Source: Desulfomicrobium sp. UBA5193
Lineage (GTDB): Bacteria > Desulfobacterota > Desulfovibrionia > Desulfovibrionales > Desulfomicrobiaceae
Direction: 5' to 3'
Length of the DNA: 64,000 bases
NCBI GenBank assembly: GCA_002412965.1
Contig: DHWB01000011.1
Location: 757,436 to 821,435, forward strand
Each line of letters opens with the position of its first letter. Position 1 is the stretch's first letter. The notes under the pieces are model-generated. The model was not told where the DNA came from and did no database searches. It saw nothing but the letters and a program-made list of their open reading frames with translations. Below, piece after piece: positions 7,165 to 14,744 of the stretch. The position numbers were made by a program, and so were the translations under genes.

Positions 7165-8982
7165 CTACGTTGATTTGTGCAGCGACTGCAAAGCGGAATG
7201 CAGAGCCACTGCCTTTTTGACGCCAATGCCCGGCAAGGCGGACAATTCATCGACGCCGGCGCGGATCATGGCCTCGACGCTGTCGAAATGCTCCCACAGC
7301 AGGCGAGCCGTCCTGGGACCGACTCCGGGCAGGGAGTCCAGCTCGGATGCAAGTTGTGCGGAGCGCTTGTGGCGGCGAAGCCTGGAAATGACAAATCGAT
7401 GCGCCGTGTCGCGGATATGCTGCAACAGGAGCATCTCCGGGCTTCCCGGCTTGAGGGCCAGCGGGTTCTTGCGTCCGGGGCGGAAGATGAGGTCACCCAG
7501 CTCTCCGGCCCTGCGGCTCTCGCCCTTGGCGATGGCGGCCAGTGCGATGCCTTCCCCGCCCTTTTCGGCCAGCGTCCGTTCCACGGCGCCGAGCTGGCCC
7601 TTGCCGCCATCAATGAGCAGCAGGTCCGGCCAGGGCGGACCGGACGCGAGCCTTCTGGCCACAAAACTGACCAGCGCCAGATAGTCGTCGCTGGTGCCTT
7701 CCAGCTCCGGAAAAGTGTACAGGCGATACGCGCTCTTCTCTTCCCGCCCATCAACAAAGACGACCATACCGACCCGCATGCCCTCGCCCTGGATGTGCGA
7801 GGCGTCCACGCATTCGATCCGCTCCACCTCCCCCGCCACGCCGAGGGCGCGGGCCAGTTCCACCGGGGTTGTCGCTGTGCGGCGTTGCTGGGTCGCATGA
7901 GCCCGGGCATTTGCAGTGGCGATATCCACCAAGCGGCGTTCCTGATCGCCGCGAGCCTTGACCACGCTCACCTTGCCGCCGCGCATGTCGGCCAGGGCCT
8001 CCTCCAGGGCGGGGTCCTGGCAGCCGAAGGCGGTCACGATCCGGGCCGGAATGAACCGTTCCGGCGTGTAATACTGCATGAGAAACGAATCCGTCAGGCT
8101 CGCCTCTTCCTCCGGAGTCTCCACCGCCGCTCCAGGGAACCAGAAGGTCTGGCCGTCGATGATGCGGCCCTGGCGCACGAAGACGATGGCCAGAGCGGCG
8201 CCGTTCTCGTTGCCGTGCACGCCGATGACATCCAGGTCGCGGTCATCGGAGAGCACGGCGGCCTGACGCTCGACCGTCTCGCGCAGGGCGCGGATGCTGT
8301 CCCGCAGTCGGGCCGCGCCCTCGAAATCCAGGGCATCGGAGAGGCGCATCATCTCTGTCCGCAGTCCGGCCAACAGCTCCACCGACTTGCCGGACAGAAA
8401 AAGTTCAACTTGCCGCACGACCTGCCGATATTCCTCTTCAGATACGGGCAGGCAGCACGGCCCCAAACAGCGCCCAATGTGATATTGCAGGCAGGGCCGG
8501 GTGCGGTTTGAAAAGACCGTGTCCCGGCATTTGCGCAACGGGAAGAGCCGGTCGATGACCCGCTTGGTTTCGCGTGCGGACAGGGCCGAGGTGAAGGGGC
8601 CGAAATAGACCGAACCGTCCCGCAGCACCTTGCGCGTCAAGCGCAGGGCCGGAAAGGTATGATGGCGCGAGAGGCAGAACAGGACATACTGTTTGTCGTC
8701 GCGCAGGACGATGTTGTATTTGGGGCGGTGCTTCTTGATCAGGCTCGCCTCAAGCAGCAGCGCCTCCTTTTCCGTGGATGTGCACAGAAAATCGACGGCC
8801 TCGACACGGGTCATCATGACCCGCACCTTGGGGGCAAGGCGATGCTCAGGCTGGAAATACGAGGCCAGCCGCCGCCGCAGCTGCCTGGCCTTGCCCACAT
8901 AAATGATTCTGCCCGCGGCGTTCTTCATCAGATACACGCCCGGGCAGAGGGGAAATGTCGGCAGGATTTCGCGGGAGATCAT
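7165..8982 (-). CDS. uvrC: UvrABC excinuclease subunit C
   Basis: 605-residue nucleotide-excision-repair endonuclease, making the 3' and 5' incisions with UvrB. Domain order is canonical: GIY-YIG nuclease at the N terminus (PGVYLMKNAAGRIIYVGKA), a cysteine-containing linker (PCLQYHIGRCLGPC), a UVR domain that binds UvrB (ALDFEGAARLRDSIRAL), the RNase H-like nuclease domain (CVDASHIQGEG, LLIDGGKGQL) and tandem helix-hairpin-helix motifs (LPGVGPRTARLL and LPGIGVKKAVAL). The ATG at 8982 starts MISREILPTFPLCPGVYL; the open frame upstream overlaps pcnB and is not coding. The start overlaps the pcnB stop by 4 bases (ATGA). It is the last gene of a long colinear minus-strand series. Confidence 0.95.
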   Translation of the reverse strand: MISREILPTFPLCPGVYLMKNAAGRIIYVGKARQLRRRLASYFQPEHRLAPKVRVMMTRVEAVDFLCTSTEKEALLLEASLIKKHRPKYNIVLRDDKQYVLFCLSRHHTFPALRLTRKVLRDGSVYFGPFTSALSARETKRVIDRLFPLRKCRDTVFSNRTRPCLQYHIGRCLGPCCLPVSEEEYRQVVRQVELFLSGKSVELLAGLRTEMMRLSDALDFEGAARLRDSIRALRETVERQAAVLSDDRDLDVIGVHGNENGAALAIVFVRQGRIIDGQTFWFPGAAVETPEEEASLTDSFLMQYYTPERFIPARIVTAFGCQDPALEEALADMRGGKVSVVKARGDQERRLVDIATANARAHATQQRRTATTPVELARALGVAGEVERIECVDASHIQGEGMRVGMVVFVDGREEKSAYRLYTFPELEGTSDDYLALVSFVARRLASGPPWPDLLLIDGGKGQLGAVERTLAEKGGEGIALAAIAKGESRRAGELGDLIFRPGRKNPLALKPGSPEMLLLQHIRDTAHRFVISRLRRHKRSAQLASELDSLPGVGPRTARLLWEHFDSVEAMIRAGVDELSALPGIGVKKAVALHSALQSLHKST

Positions 8983-10253
8983 CTGCGCCGTCTGCGGGGT
9001 GGCCGCTTGCGCGGTGGGCGTCCGTGCTCGGCGCGGGGATCGCTGCGCAAGGATTGGGGGTTTTCCGCTTCCACTTCGCTGCGCAGGCTGCTCCACATTT
9101 CCGCAGGCCCCAGATCCGCTCCGGCGACGAGCAGGCCGATCTGATAAAGGGCCAGGGTTTCGGGAAAACATTCATGCGCCACGAAGCCGCGCTTGGAAAA
9201 ACGCTTGCGCTTGTCCGGCTCGAAGCGGCTCTGGTTGGCCATGATCTGGATCATGCGCGCGGACATCCACTTGGGCATGCTCATGCGCGTACAGATGGGC
9301 AGCAGCAGATCCTCGAGCAGGGCGTTGTAGACCACCCGCTCGCCATCGGCTGCGTACTTGGCCGCGATGCGCTGCACCGGAGCGGAAAACAGGGCGGCGA
9401 AGACCAGCACCGGCTCGACCTTGCCCACGGTCCTGATGCGGCTGTCCATGTGCTCCAGCCAGCTCCAGATCGACGAATCCTGGCCATGGTCGTGATCGAG
9501 GAAGTCCGCGATTTCGGGCAGCAGGTTGTGCAGGAGCCCGGTCTTGTAGAGCAGGCGGAAGGCTTTTTCGCCCGCACCATAGGCGAACAGCTTCTGCACC
9601 TCCTCGAAAACTCGGGGAGGAGAGGCTTTGAGGATCTCCTCGTGATGGCGCATGATGGCGTTGTACGTCGCGGGCTCGATGTGAAAATCGAGCCGGGAGG
9701 CGAAACGAACGGCCCTGATCATGCGCACCGGATCTTCCCGGAAACGGATATTCGGGTCGCCGATGCAGCGGATGAGGCGGTTCTCGATATCGCTCAGGCC
9801 ACCGACGTGGTCGATGATGGAGAAGCGCTCGACCTCGTAGAAGAGCCCGTTGATGGTGAAATCCCGACGCAGTGCGTCTTCCTCGGGGGTGCCGTAGCAG
9901 TTGTCGCGCAGCATGTACAAATCGTCATCACCACTCTCGTCGTCCTGGTCGGGACAGCGCCGAAAAGTCGAGGTTTCGATGACGTGGTCGTCGAAACGGA
10001 TATGGGCCAGTCTGAACCTGCGGCCGATCAGGAAGCAGTTCTGAAAGATCTTCTTGATCTGGCTGGGCGTGGCATTCGTGCTGACGTCAAAATCCTTGGG
10101 CGTGCGGCCAAGGAGGAGGTCGCGCACGCCGCCGCCCACGAGATAGGCGGTAAAGCCCTTGCGCACCAATCGATACATGACTTTAAGCGCATCGGGGTGG
10201 ATGTTTTGGCGGGAGACGACGTGTTCGGAGCGTGAAATGGTGAATGAAGTCAT
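8979..10253 (-). CDS. pcnB: Poly(A) polymerase I / PcnB-type nucleotidyltransferase
   Basis: 424 residues, class II nucleotidyltransferase that adds A tails to RNA 3' ends. The head contains AYLVGGGVRDLLLGRTPKDFDV with the metal-binding DFDV motif, then IGRRFRLAHIRF (the RRFRL motif typical of PcnB versus CCA-adding enzymes) and RRDFTINGLFYEV. The RNA-binding region with IRAVRFASRLDF follows. The C terminus is Arg-rich (PRKRPPRRRRR), also PcnB-like. No strong ribosome-binding site is visible at the ATG at 10253. The 3' end overlaps uvrC by 4 bases, so the two genes are coupled. Confidence 0.92.
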   Translation of the reverse strand: MTSFTISRSEHVVSRQNIHPDALKVMYRLVRKGFTAYLVGGGVRDLLLGRTPKDFDVSTNATPSQIKKIFQNCFLIGRRFRLAHIRFDDHVIETSTFRRCPDQDDESGDDDLYMLRDNCYGTPEEDALRRDFTINGLFYEVERFSIIDHVGGLSDIENRLIRCIGDPNIRFREDPVRMIRAVRFASRLDFHIEPATYNAIMRHHEEILKASPPRVFEEVQKLFAYGAGEKAFRLLYKTGLLHNLLPEIADFLDHDHGQDSSIWSWLEHMDSRIRTVGKVEPVLVFAALFSAPVQRIAAKYAADGERVVYNALLEDLLLPICTRMSMPKWMSARMIQIMANQSRFEPDKRKRFSKRGFVAHECFPETLALYQIGLLVAGADLGPAEMWSSLRSEVEAENPQSLRSDPRAEHGRPPRKRPPRRRRR

Positions 10254-10343
10254 AGGGCTGTAAAAAATCCTGTTCTCAAAATGTTGTTGCCGCCCAGCGG
10301 TCTGGATTTTGGAAAAAACCCTGTCCTTAAGGCCGGTGGCCCG

Positions 10344-10544
10344 CTAAACCCTGTCGCAGGGAATGTTGGCCAGATATTCTTCCAGCAGGTCATCGAGATT
10401 GGTCCCGAATTCATGCAATTCAAAAGTGGCGCCGCATGACCTGCAGCGTAGTCCCACGGATCGTCAGGTGCGGCGGACCTGCAGGAGCGCGGAGCATTTT
10501 CTGCAGCGCAACCGCGTTCGGAATTCTTTCTGGTCGAGCATCAT
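10344..10544 (-). pseudogene. Small zinc-ribbon protein interrupted by an in-frame TGA
   Basis: Codon-by-codon translation from the ATG at 10544 gives MMLDQKEFRTRLRCRKC, ALLQVRRT, then TGA at 10466-10464, then in the same frame RSVGLRCRSCGATFELHEF and on to a TAG at 10346-10344 (67 codons in all). The two CxxC pairs (Cys14/17 and Cys34/37) form one zinc ribbon and lie on opposite sides of the TGA, so the conserved unit is split by the stop. The ATG overlaps the HDOD gene stop (ATGA), which shows translational coupling and argues that this is or was a real gene. Options: nonsense mutation, compensating base errors in the assembly, readthrough or selenocysteine, or reinitiation at the GTG four codons later. 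I cannot decide between them. Confidence 0.65.
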
Positions 10545-11389
10545 GCCAGAGATCCTTCGACACTCATGACGTAATGGCGCACATCATCAATGATCTGTTC
10601 ATAATCGACTTCCGCGGCGGGAAGTTCCGTCCCACTCAGCCAGAAGTCAGCCGGTTTCTTGGGGTGAAAATTGGACTCGGTCATCATGATCACATGTCGT
10701 GAGAGGCGCAGCAGATTATGCAAGGCCGGATACTTGCCCTGGAACTCATGGTTCGGCAATCGATACTGAGCTACTATCTCACTCATGGACGCAGGAAAAT
10801 TCCACAATTCGAGCACGGCGCTGCCTACGGAAAAATGATCAAATCCATCAAACCAGCTGCGCTCTACCTGAAAAAATTCGGGCAAGGGCAGGTTCTCGTT
10901 CCGGGTGAAAAAATCGAGGAACCGATCCTGGAAATTCACAAGCAGAACCACGTAGCCGATGTTGTGGAGCAGGCCCAGACATTCCAGATGTTCCAAGGCT
11001 TCGTGCTCCATACGGTAGGCTTCGGGTACGGCCGCGACGAATTTCTGCATGAAGACGTTGGCGGTCAGGCTCTGCTTCCAGATCTGGCGCATAATCGCAT
11101 TCACGTCGGACGATTCATGGTAAAATGCCGACCGGAGCACGACCTGATACACGATGCGCTTGATTTCCCGCTGCCCTAGGCGGACCAGCGAGGTCAGGAT
11201 GTCCGTTGACTTGTTGACCTCGTGGAAGACCGGGGAATTGGCATAGGCGATGATGTTGCCGAAGATGACGGGGTCAAGCTTGGCCTGGGCCGCGATCTGC
11301 TTGACCGTCGCATGCGGCGAGTTCAGCAGGGCGATGAGATCCAGGCCGACCGGGCTTATTCCGGGGAGATCGTAACTGAGTGTGTCCAT
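10541..11389 (-). CDS. HDOD-domain signalling protein
   Basis: 282 residues, essentially a single HDOD domain (HD-related output domain): LPGISPVGLDLIALLNSP, AQAKLDPVIFGNIIAYAN, a mid-domain LVRLGQREIKRIVYQ, and HNIGYVVLLVNF in place of the HD motif of true phosphodiesterases. HDOD proteins are regulators without catalytic metal ligands; function here is unknown. A second HDOD domain is encoded in the hybrid kinase of the same gene series. The gene starts 15 bases after the RuvC-like gene and overlaps the following zinc-ribbon start by 4 bases. Confidence 0.85.
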   Translation of the reverse strand: MDTLSYDLPGISPVGLDLIALLNSPHATVKQIAAQAKLDPVIFGNIIAYANSPVFHEVNKSTDILTSLVRLGQREIKRIVYQVVLRSAFYHESSDVNAIMRQIWKQSLTANVFMQKFVAAVPEAYRMEHEALEHLECLGLLHNIGYVVLLVNFQDRFLDFFTRNENLPLPEFFQVERSWFDGFDHFSVGSAVLELWNFPASMSEIVAQYRLPNHEFQGKYPALHNLLRLSRHVIMMTESNFHPKKPADFWLSGTELPAAEVDYEQIIDDVRHYVMSVEGSLA

Positions 11390-11404
11390 GTGTCCCGTCT
11401 TGAA

Positions 11405-11863
11405 TTATTTGAGGATAGGCATTGTCCGCCAGCCCAGCTGAACGGCGGCCCACAATCCGATGAGGGCGGCTTCGGCCGCGTCATGGCCGGGAGTGGTCGG
11501 CGATGACCCGCCCTCCCTGCGTAAAATTGTTCCTACCAGCGCGCAGGCAGCGGCCTTGGCCTTTTGTCCGCTCAGCCGTTGCCGGGGCAGCAGAAAATCG
11601 ACGCGCCAATCCTCAGCCTGGATGATCATGCACGGCAGGCTTCGTTTGGTCGCCGCATGTTCCCATATGCCTGCCGTCTGCCCTCCCCCTTCTATTATCA
11701 AATACTGCAGCAGGGGCAATTCAAAAAGAACCCTGGCCGCCGCTTTTTTGAGCCGGGCCGTGGTCCCCAGGTTGTGCGACCGGCACCAGAGCAAACGTCC
11801 TTCGCGATCCAGGAGCGCGAGTCCGGTCCTCACGCCCGCGTCGACAGCCAAAAGGGCGGACAT
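11405..11863 (-). CDS. RuvC/RNase H-fold protein, uncharacterised
   Basis: 152 residues resembling the RuvC-type RNase H fold. The first strand is LLAVDAGVRTGLALLDREG with an Asp as in RuvC; a second acidic residue sits at the end of the strand LLQYLIIEGGG; LSGQKAKAAACALVG is the expected helix; and GHDAAEAALIGLWAA near the C terminus matches the final acidic motif of RuvC-like nucleases. All expected acidic positions are present, so nuclease activity is possible. It is not canonical RuvC: the sequence between motifs is different, and no ruvA or ruvB is adjacent. It starts on the murI stop (TGATG). Confidence 0.6.
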   Translation of the reverse strand: MSALLAVDAGVRTGLALLDREGRLLWCRSHNLGTTARLKKAAARVLFELPLLQYLIIEGGGQTAGIWEHAATKRSLPCMIIQAEDWRVDFLLPRQRLSGQKAKAAACALVGTILRREGGSSPTTPGHDAAEAALIGLWAAVQLGWRTMPILK

Positions 11864-12681
11864 CAGAGATCCACGATCTCCACGTCGGACGGGTCCAGAT
11901 GATTGTGCATGAACACCCCGCCGACCCTGGCAAAGCGTTCGGCTCCGTCCGTGGCCAGAAAGGAAAGCCTTCGCTCCGTGGTGGTCGAGCAGATGTCCCG
12001 CCGCGCAAGCATTTCCTGCACGAATTCCGCCGTGGTTCGAGCGGAATCGACCAGGGTGACGCCTGGCCCCACAACATTCTGGATGGCCTCGGCCAGCACC
12101 GGGAAATGTGTGCATCCCAGAACCAGGGTGTCTATGCCCGTCTCCTCCACCATGGAGCCCAGATAACGCCGTGACACCAGGTGCGCGATTTCTCCGTCGC
12201 ACCATCCTTCTTCGGCCAAGGGCACGAACAGGGGACAGGGGCGGGAGAAAACACGCGCGTCGGGACGGATGCGCAGAATTTCACGCTCATAGCTGCCGCC
12301 GTTGACAGTGCTCTCCGTCCCGATAACCCCGATGCGCCCGCCCTTGCTTGCGCGGCAGGCCGCCTCGGCCCCGGGGCGAATCACGCCGATGACCGGCAGC
12401 CCCGGATACGCTTCCTGCAGGGCACCCAAAGAGACTGCGGTGGCGGTGTTGCAGGCGACGACAAGGAGCTTGATGCCCCGTTCTTTGAGCAGCGATGTGG
12501 TCTGCAAGGCGTATCGGGTTATCGATTTGGCGCTCTTGGTGCCGTAGGGCAGCCGGGCCGTGTCGCCCAGATAGACAAAGCTTTCCCTGGGCAGCGACTC
12601 GGTCAGAGCCTTCAAAACGGTCAGCCCGCCTATGCCGGAATCAAAAACGCCGATGGGCAGGGTACAATCGAAATCGTTCAT
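11863..12681 (-). CDS. murI: Glutamate racemase
   Basis: 272 residues. It interconverts L- and D-glutamate, giving D-Glu for peptidoglycan. Diagnostic motifs are IGVFDSGIGGLTVLKAL at the N terminus, YLGDTARLPYGTKS, VVACNTATA with the first catalytic Cys, and LVLGCTHFPVLAEAI with the second catalytic Cys. I chose the ATG at 12681 (MNDFDCTLPIGVFDSG); the frame is open upstream but that part overlaps the Nudix gene. One base separates it from the Nudix stop and its own stop shares a base with the next start, so it lies in a tightly packed operon. Confidence 0.95.
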   Translation of the reverse strand: MNDFDCTLPIGVFDSGIGGLTVLKALTESLPRESFVYLGDTARLPYGTKSAKSITRYALQTTSLLKERGIKLLVVACNTATAVSLGALQEAYPGLPVIGVIRPGAEAACRASKGGRIGVIGTESTVNGGSYEREILRIRPDARVFSRPCPLFVPLAEEGWCDGEIAHLVSRRYLGSMVEETGIDTLVLGCTHFPVLAEAIQNVVGPGVTLVDSARTTAEFVQEMLARRDICSTTTERRLSFLATDGAERFARVGGVFMHNHLDPSDVEIVDL

Positions 12682-12682
12682 G

Positions 12683-13312
12683 TCAATCAAATGCCGTCGG
12701 CCGGAGGGGATCGTGCAGGTGGGCACGGATCTCATCCAGATGCCGTTGGTTGGTGCGTTGTTCGGACAGGGGCGGCAGGCTGTCGAAATCGAAAAAATCA
12801 ACGGCCAGCGTTTCCATGCTGCTCCGTGCCTCTCCGCCTACGAGGTCGCAGAGAAAAATCAGTTTCACGGCGTGGAAGAACATGCTGGCCTTCTTCCCGC
12901 GATTGGCGTCAAAGGCCCCGACGAGTTTCGTGGCACGGACCACGAAGCCGCTCTCCTCCAGTGTCTCCCGCTCGGCCGTCTCCGACGGGCGGTCGCCCAC
13001 ATCCGACCAGCCGCCAGGCATGGACCATTTGCCGTCGGCCTGCTCCTGCACGAGCAGAATTCGTCCATCCCGGACCACCGCCGCGCGAACGTCAACCTTG
13101 GGCGTGGCATAACCCGGTTCCAGTGAAAAGGCGCGCTTGATTTCGGAGGCGTCCAGTTGGGAATGTTCAGCCAGAATTTCGGCCGCTATCGCGGACAGAC
13201 GATCAAAGCTCAGCCGCTCGTAATGGCTTTGGGTAAAAGCCAAACCGGTCTGGGCCAGGGATTGAATCTCCCGGGCCCAGTCCAGCCAGCGTGGGTTGGG
13301 GTCTGCCGTCAT
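12683..13312 (-). CDS. Nudix hydrolase with N-terminal helical domain (ADP-ribose pyrophosphatase-like)
   Basis: 209 residues. The first 65 form a helical N-terminal region (WLDWAREIQSLAQTGLAF, RLSAIAAEILAEHS) seen in Nudix proteins that act on nucleotide sugars or ADP-ribose. The Nudix domain follows (VDVRAAVVRDGRILLVQE, KWSMPGGWSDVGDRP). The Nudix box is present but the first Glu of GX5E is Asp (GWSDVGD); the core RETLEESGF, which holds the metal ligands, is intact. It starts 6 bases after the aminotransferase stop and ends 1 base before murI. Confidence 0.85.
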   Translation of the reverse strand: MTADPNPRWLDWAREIQSLAQTGLAFTQSHYERLSFDRLSAIAAEILAEHSQLDASEIKRAFSLEPGYATPKVDVRAAVVRDGRILLVQEQADGKWSMPGGWSDVGDRPSETAERETLEESGFVVRATKLVGAFDANRGKKASMFFHAVKLIFLCDLVGGEARSSMETLAVDFFDFDSLPPLSEQRTNQRHLDEIRAHLHDPLRPTAFD

Positions 13313-13318
13313 GGCTCT

Positions 13319-14620
13319 TTAGGCCGAGGCCAGGTAGCGGGTGATGGCGTCGACGATGGTCTTCCAGGTTTTGAGCCGCTTTGCGTCGTCGGTTTCCAGG
13401 AGCGTGACGCGAAATCCCTTGCGATTGCAGCAGAAACCCGTGAGCGGAACCACGCAGATGCCCGTTGCGCCAAGCAGGTAGTAGACGAAGCGCTTGTCCA
13501 CTTCCACGCCCTGCACGATTTCCTCGATGTGGGCCTTGACCGCCGGTATTTCGATTTCCAGGGTCTGCTTTCCATTGAGCACGCCGTCCTCGAACATGAT
13601 CGACATGTAGAATGCCCCCTGGGGCTTGATGACACGCACCCCGGCAACGTCCTGAAAGGCTTGCCATGCTTCCTGGGCCCTGAATTCAAACATCCTGCGC
13701 CGGGCGTCGAGATGGGCTCCGTAGCGCGGATCGCCCATGACGAGCGGGATGGAAAGCTGGGGCAGGCTGGTGGAACAGACCTCAAGCATCTTGGCGTTCA
13801 GGAGGCTCCTGATGTAGGCGCGAAAATCCGGATTCTTGTCCTTGTTGTAGACTTCCATCCAGCCGCAACGGCCTCCCGGCCAGGGATATTCCTTGGAGAT
13901 GCCGCGCAGGGCCATGCCGGGAACCTCGCCGATGACCTCGGACAGGCTGCAGGTCGGATGACCGCTGTAGACGATGTTCGCGTAGATCTCGTCAGCCAGG
14001 ACAAAGACGTTATAGCGGCGGGCGATGTCCACGATCTTCTCGATCAGCTCGCACGGGTACACCGCGCCCGTCGGGTTGTCCGGGTTGATGAACAGGATGC
14101 CGGCAATGGAGTCGTTGTAGCGAACCTTGTTTTCCAGATCGACCAGATCCGGCATCCAGCCGTTGTTCGGGTCGAGCTCATAGGTCAGGTGCTCGTATCC
14201 CGAATGTGCTGCCTCGGCCGAAGAATGGGTGGAATAGGCCGGAGAAGGCCCGATGACCCTGGCTTCGCGTTTCAGGAAGCCGAAAATCTTGGCCACGGCG
14301 TCGCCGAGACCGTTGAAAAACATGATGTCGTCGGCCGTGACCTGATAGCTGCCGCGCTGGTTGACCAGCCGGGCCACAAACTCGCGGGTCTCCAGCACGC
14401 CCTGGGTCGCGCAGTAGCCGTAGGTTTTGTCGTTCATGGCGAGGTCGGCGATGATCTCCTTGATCCATCCCGGCACTTTTTCGCCTTTTTCGATGGGGTC
14501 GCCGATGTTTTCCCAGATGATGTCCAGCCCAAGATTGCGAAGATCCTGGGCCACGGCCACAATCGCCCTAATTTCGTAGGTCAGTTTTCCCCAACCCACA
14601 TGTTCAATATCTCTGCGCAT
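13319..14620 (-). CDS. Class I/II PLP-dependent aminotransferase
   Basis: 433 residues, fold-type I aminotransferase. Visible motifs are the substrate-side N-terminal segment (LTYEIRAIVAVAQDLRNLGL), INPDNPTGAVYP with the Asn that contacts PLP, VLADEIYANIVYSG with the Asp and Tyr that hold the cofactor, and GISKEYPWPGGRCGW with the Schiff-base Lys243. The substrate is not evident; alanine/aspartate-type enzymes have this layout. Two starts are possible: the ATG at 14620 (chosen, with GGGA seven bases upstream) or the ATG at 14626. The gap to the upstream MinD-like gene is about 124 bases, so a separate promoter is possible there. Confidence 0.88.
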   Translation of the reverse strand: MRRDIEHVGWGKLTYEIRAIVAVAQDLRNLGLDIIWENIGDPIEKGEKVPGWIKEIIADLAMNDKTYGYCATQGVLETREFVARLVNQRGSYQVTADDIMFFNGLGDAVAKIFGFLKREARVIGPSPAYSTHSSAEAAHSGYEHLTYELDPNNGWMPDLVDLENKVRYNDSIAGILFINPDNPTGAVYPCELIEKIVDIARRYNVFVLADEIYANIVYSGHPTCSLSEVIGEVPGMALRGISKEYPWPGGRCGWMEVYNKDKNPDFRAYIRSLLNAKMLEVCSTSLPQLSIPLVMGDPRYGAHLDARRRMFEFRAQEAWQAFQDVAGVRVIKPQGAFYMSIMFEDGVLNGKQTLEIEIPAVKAHIEEIVQGVEVDKRFVYYLLGATGICVVPLTGFCCNRKGFRVTLLETDDAKRLKTWKTIVDAITRYLASA

Positions 14621-14744
14621 GTGCATTCCCGATGGCTGCAAAATCCGGTCGACGGATCTCGCAGGAAGATGACAACTCCCCAAATCAGGGGAAAGAAAGG
14701 AGTTTTGCTTATGCCAGGGGCCGTGGATTGTAAATAGGGGCGGC

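Noticed and set aside
7177..8511. 444-codon plus-strand frame opposite uvrC
   Set aside because: uvrC on the minus strand has full domain content; the plus frame has none.
10464..10466. Firm call of selenocysteine at the in-frame TGA
   Set aside because: No clear SECIS hairpin right after the codon and no selenoprotein family known to me; kept only as one possibility.
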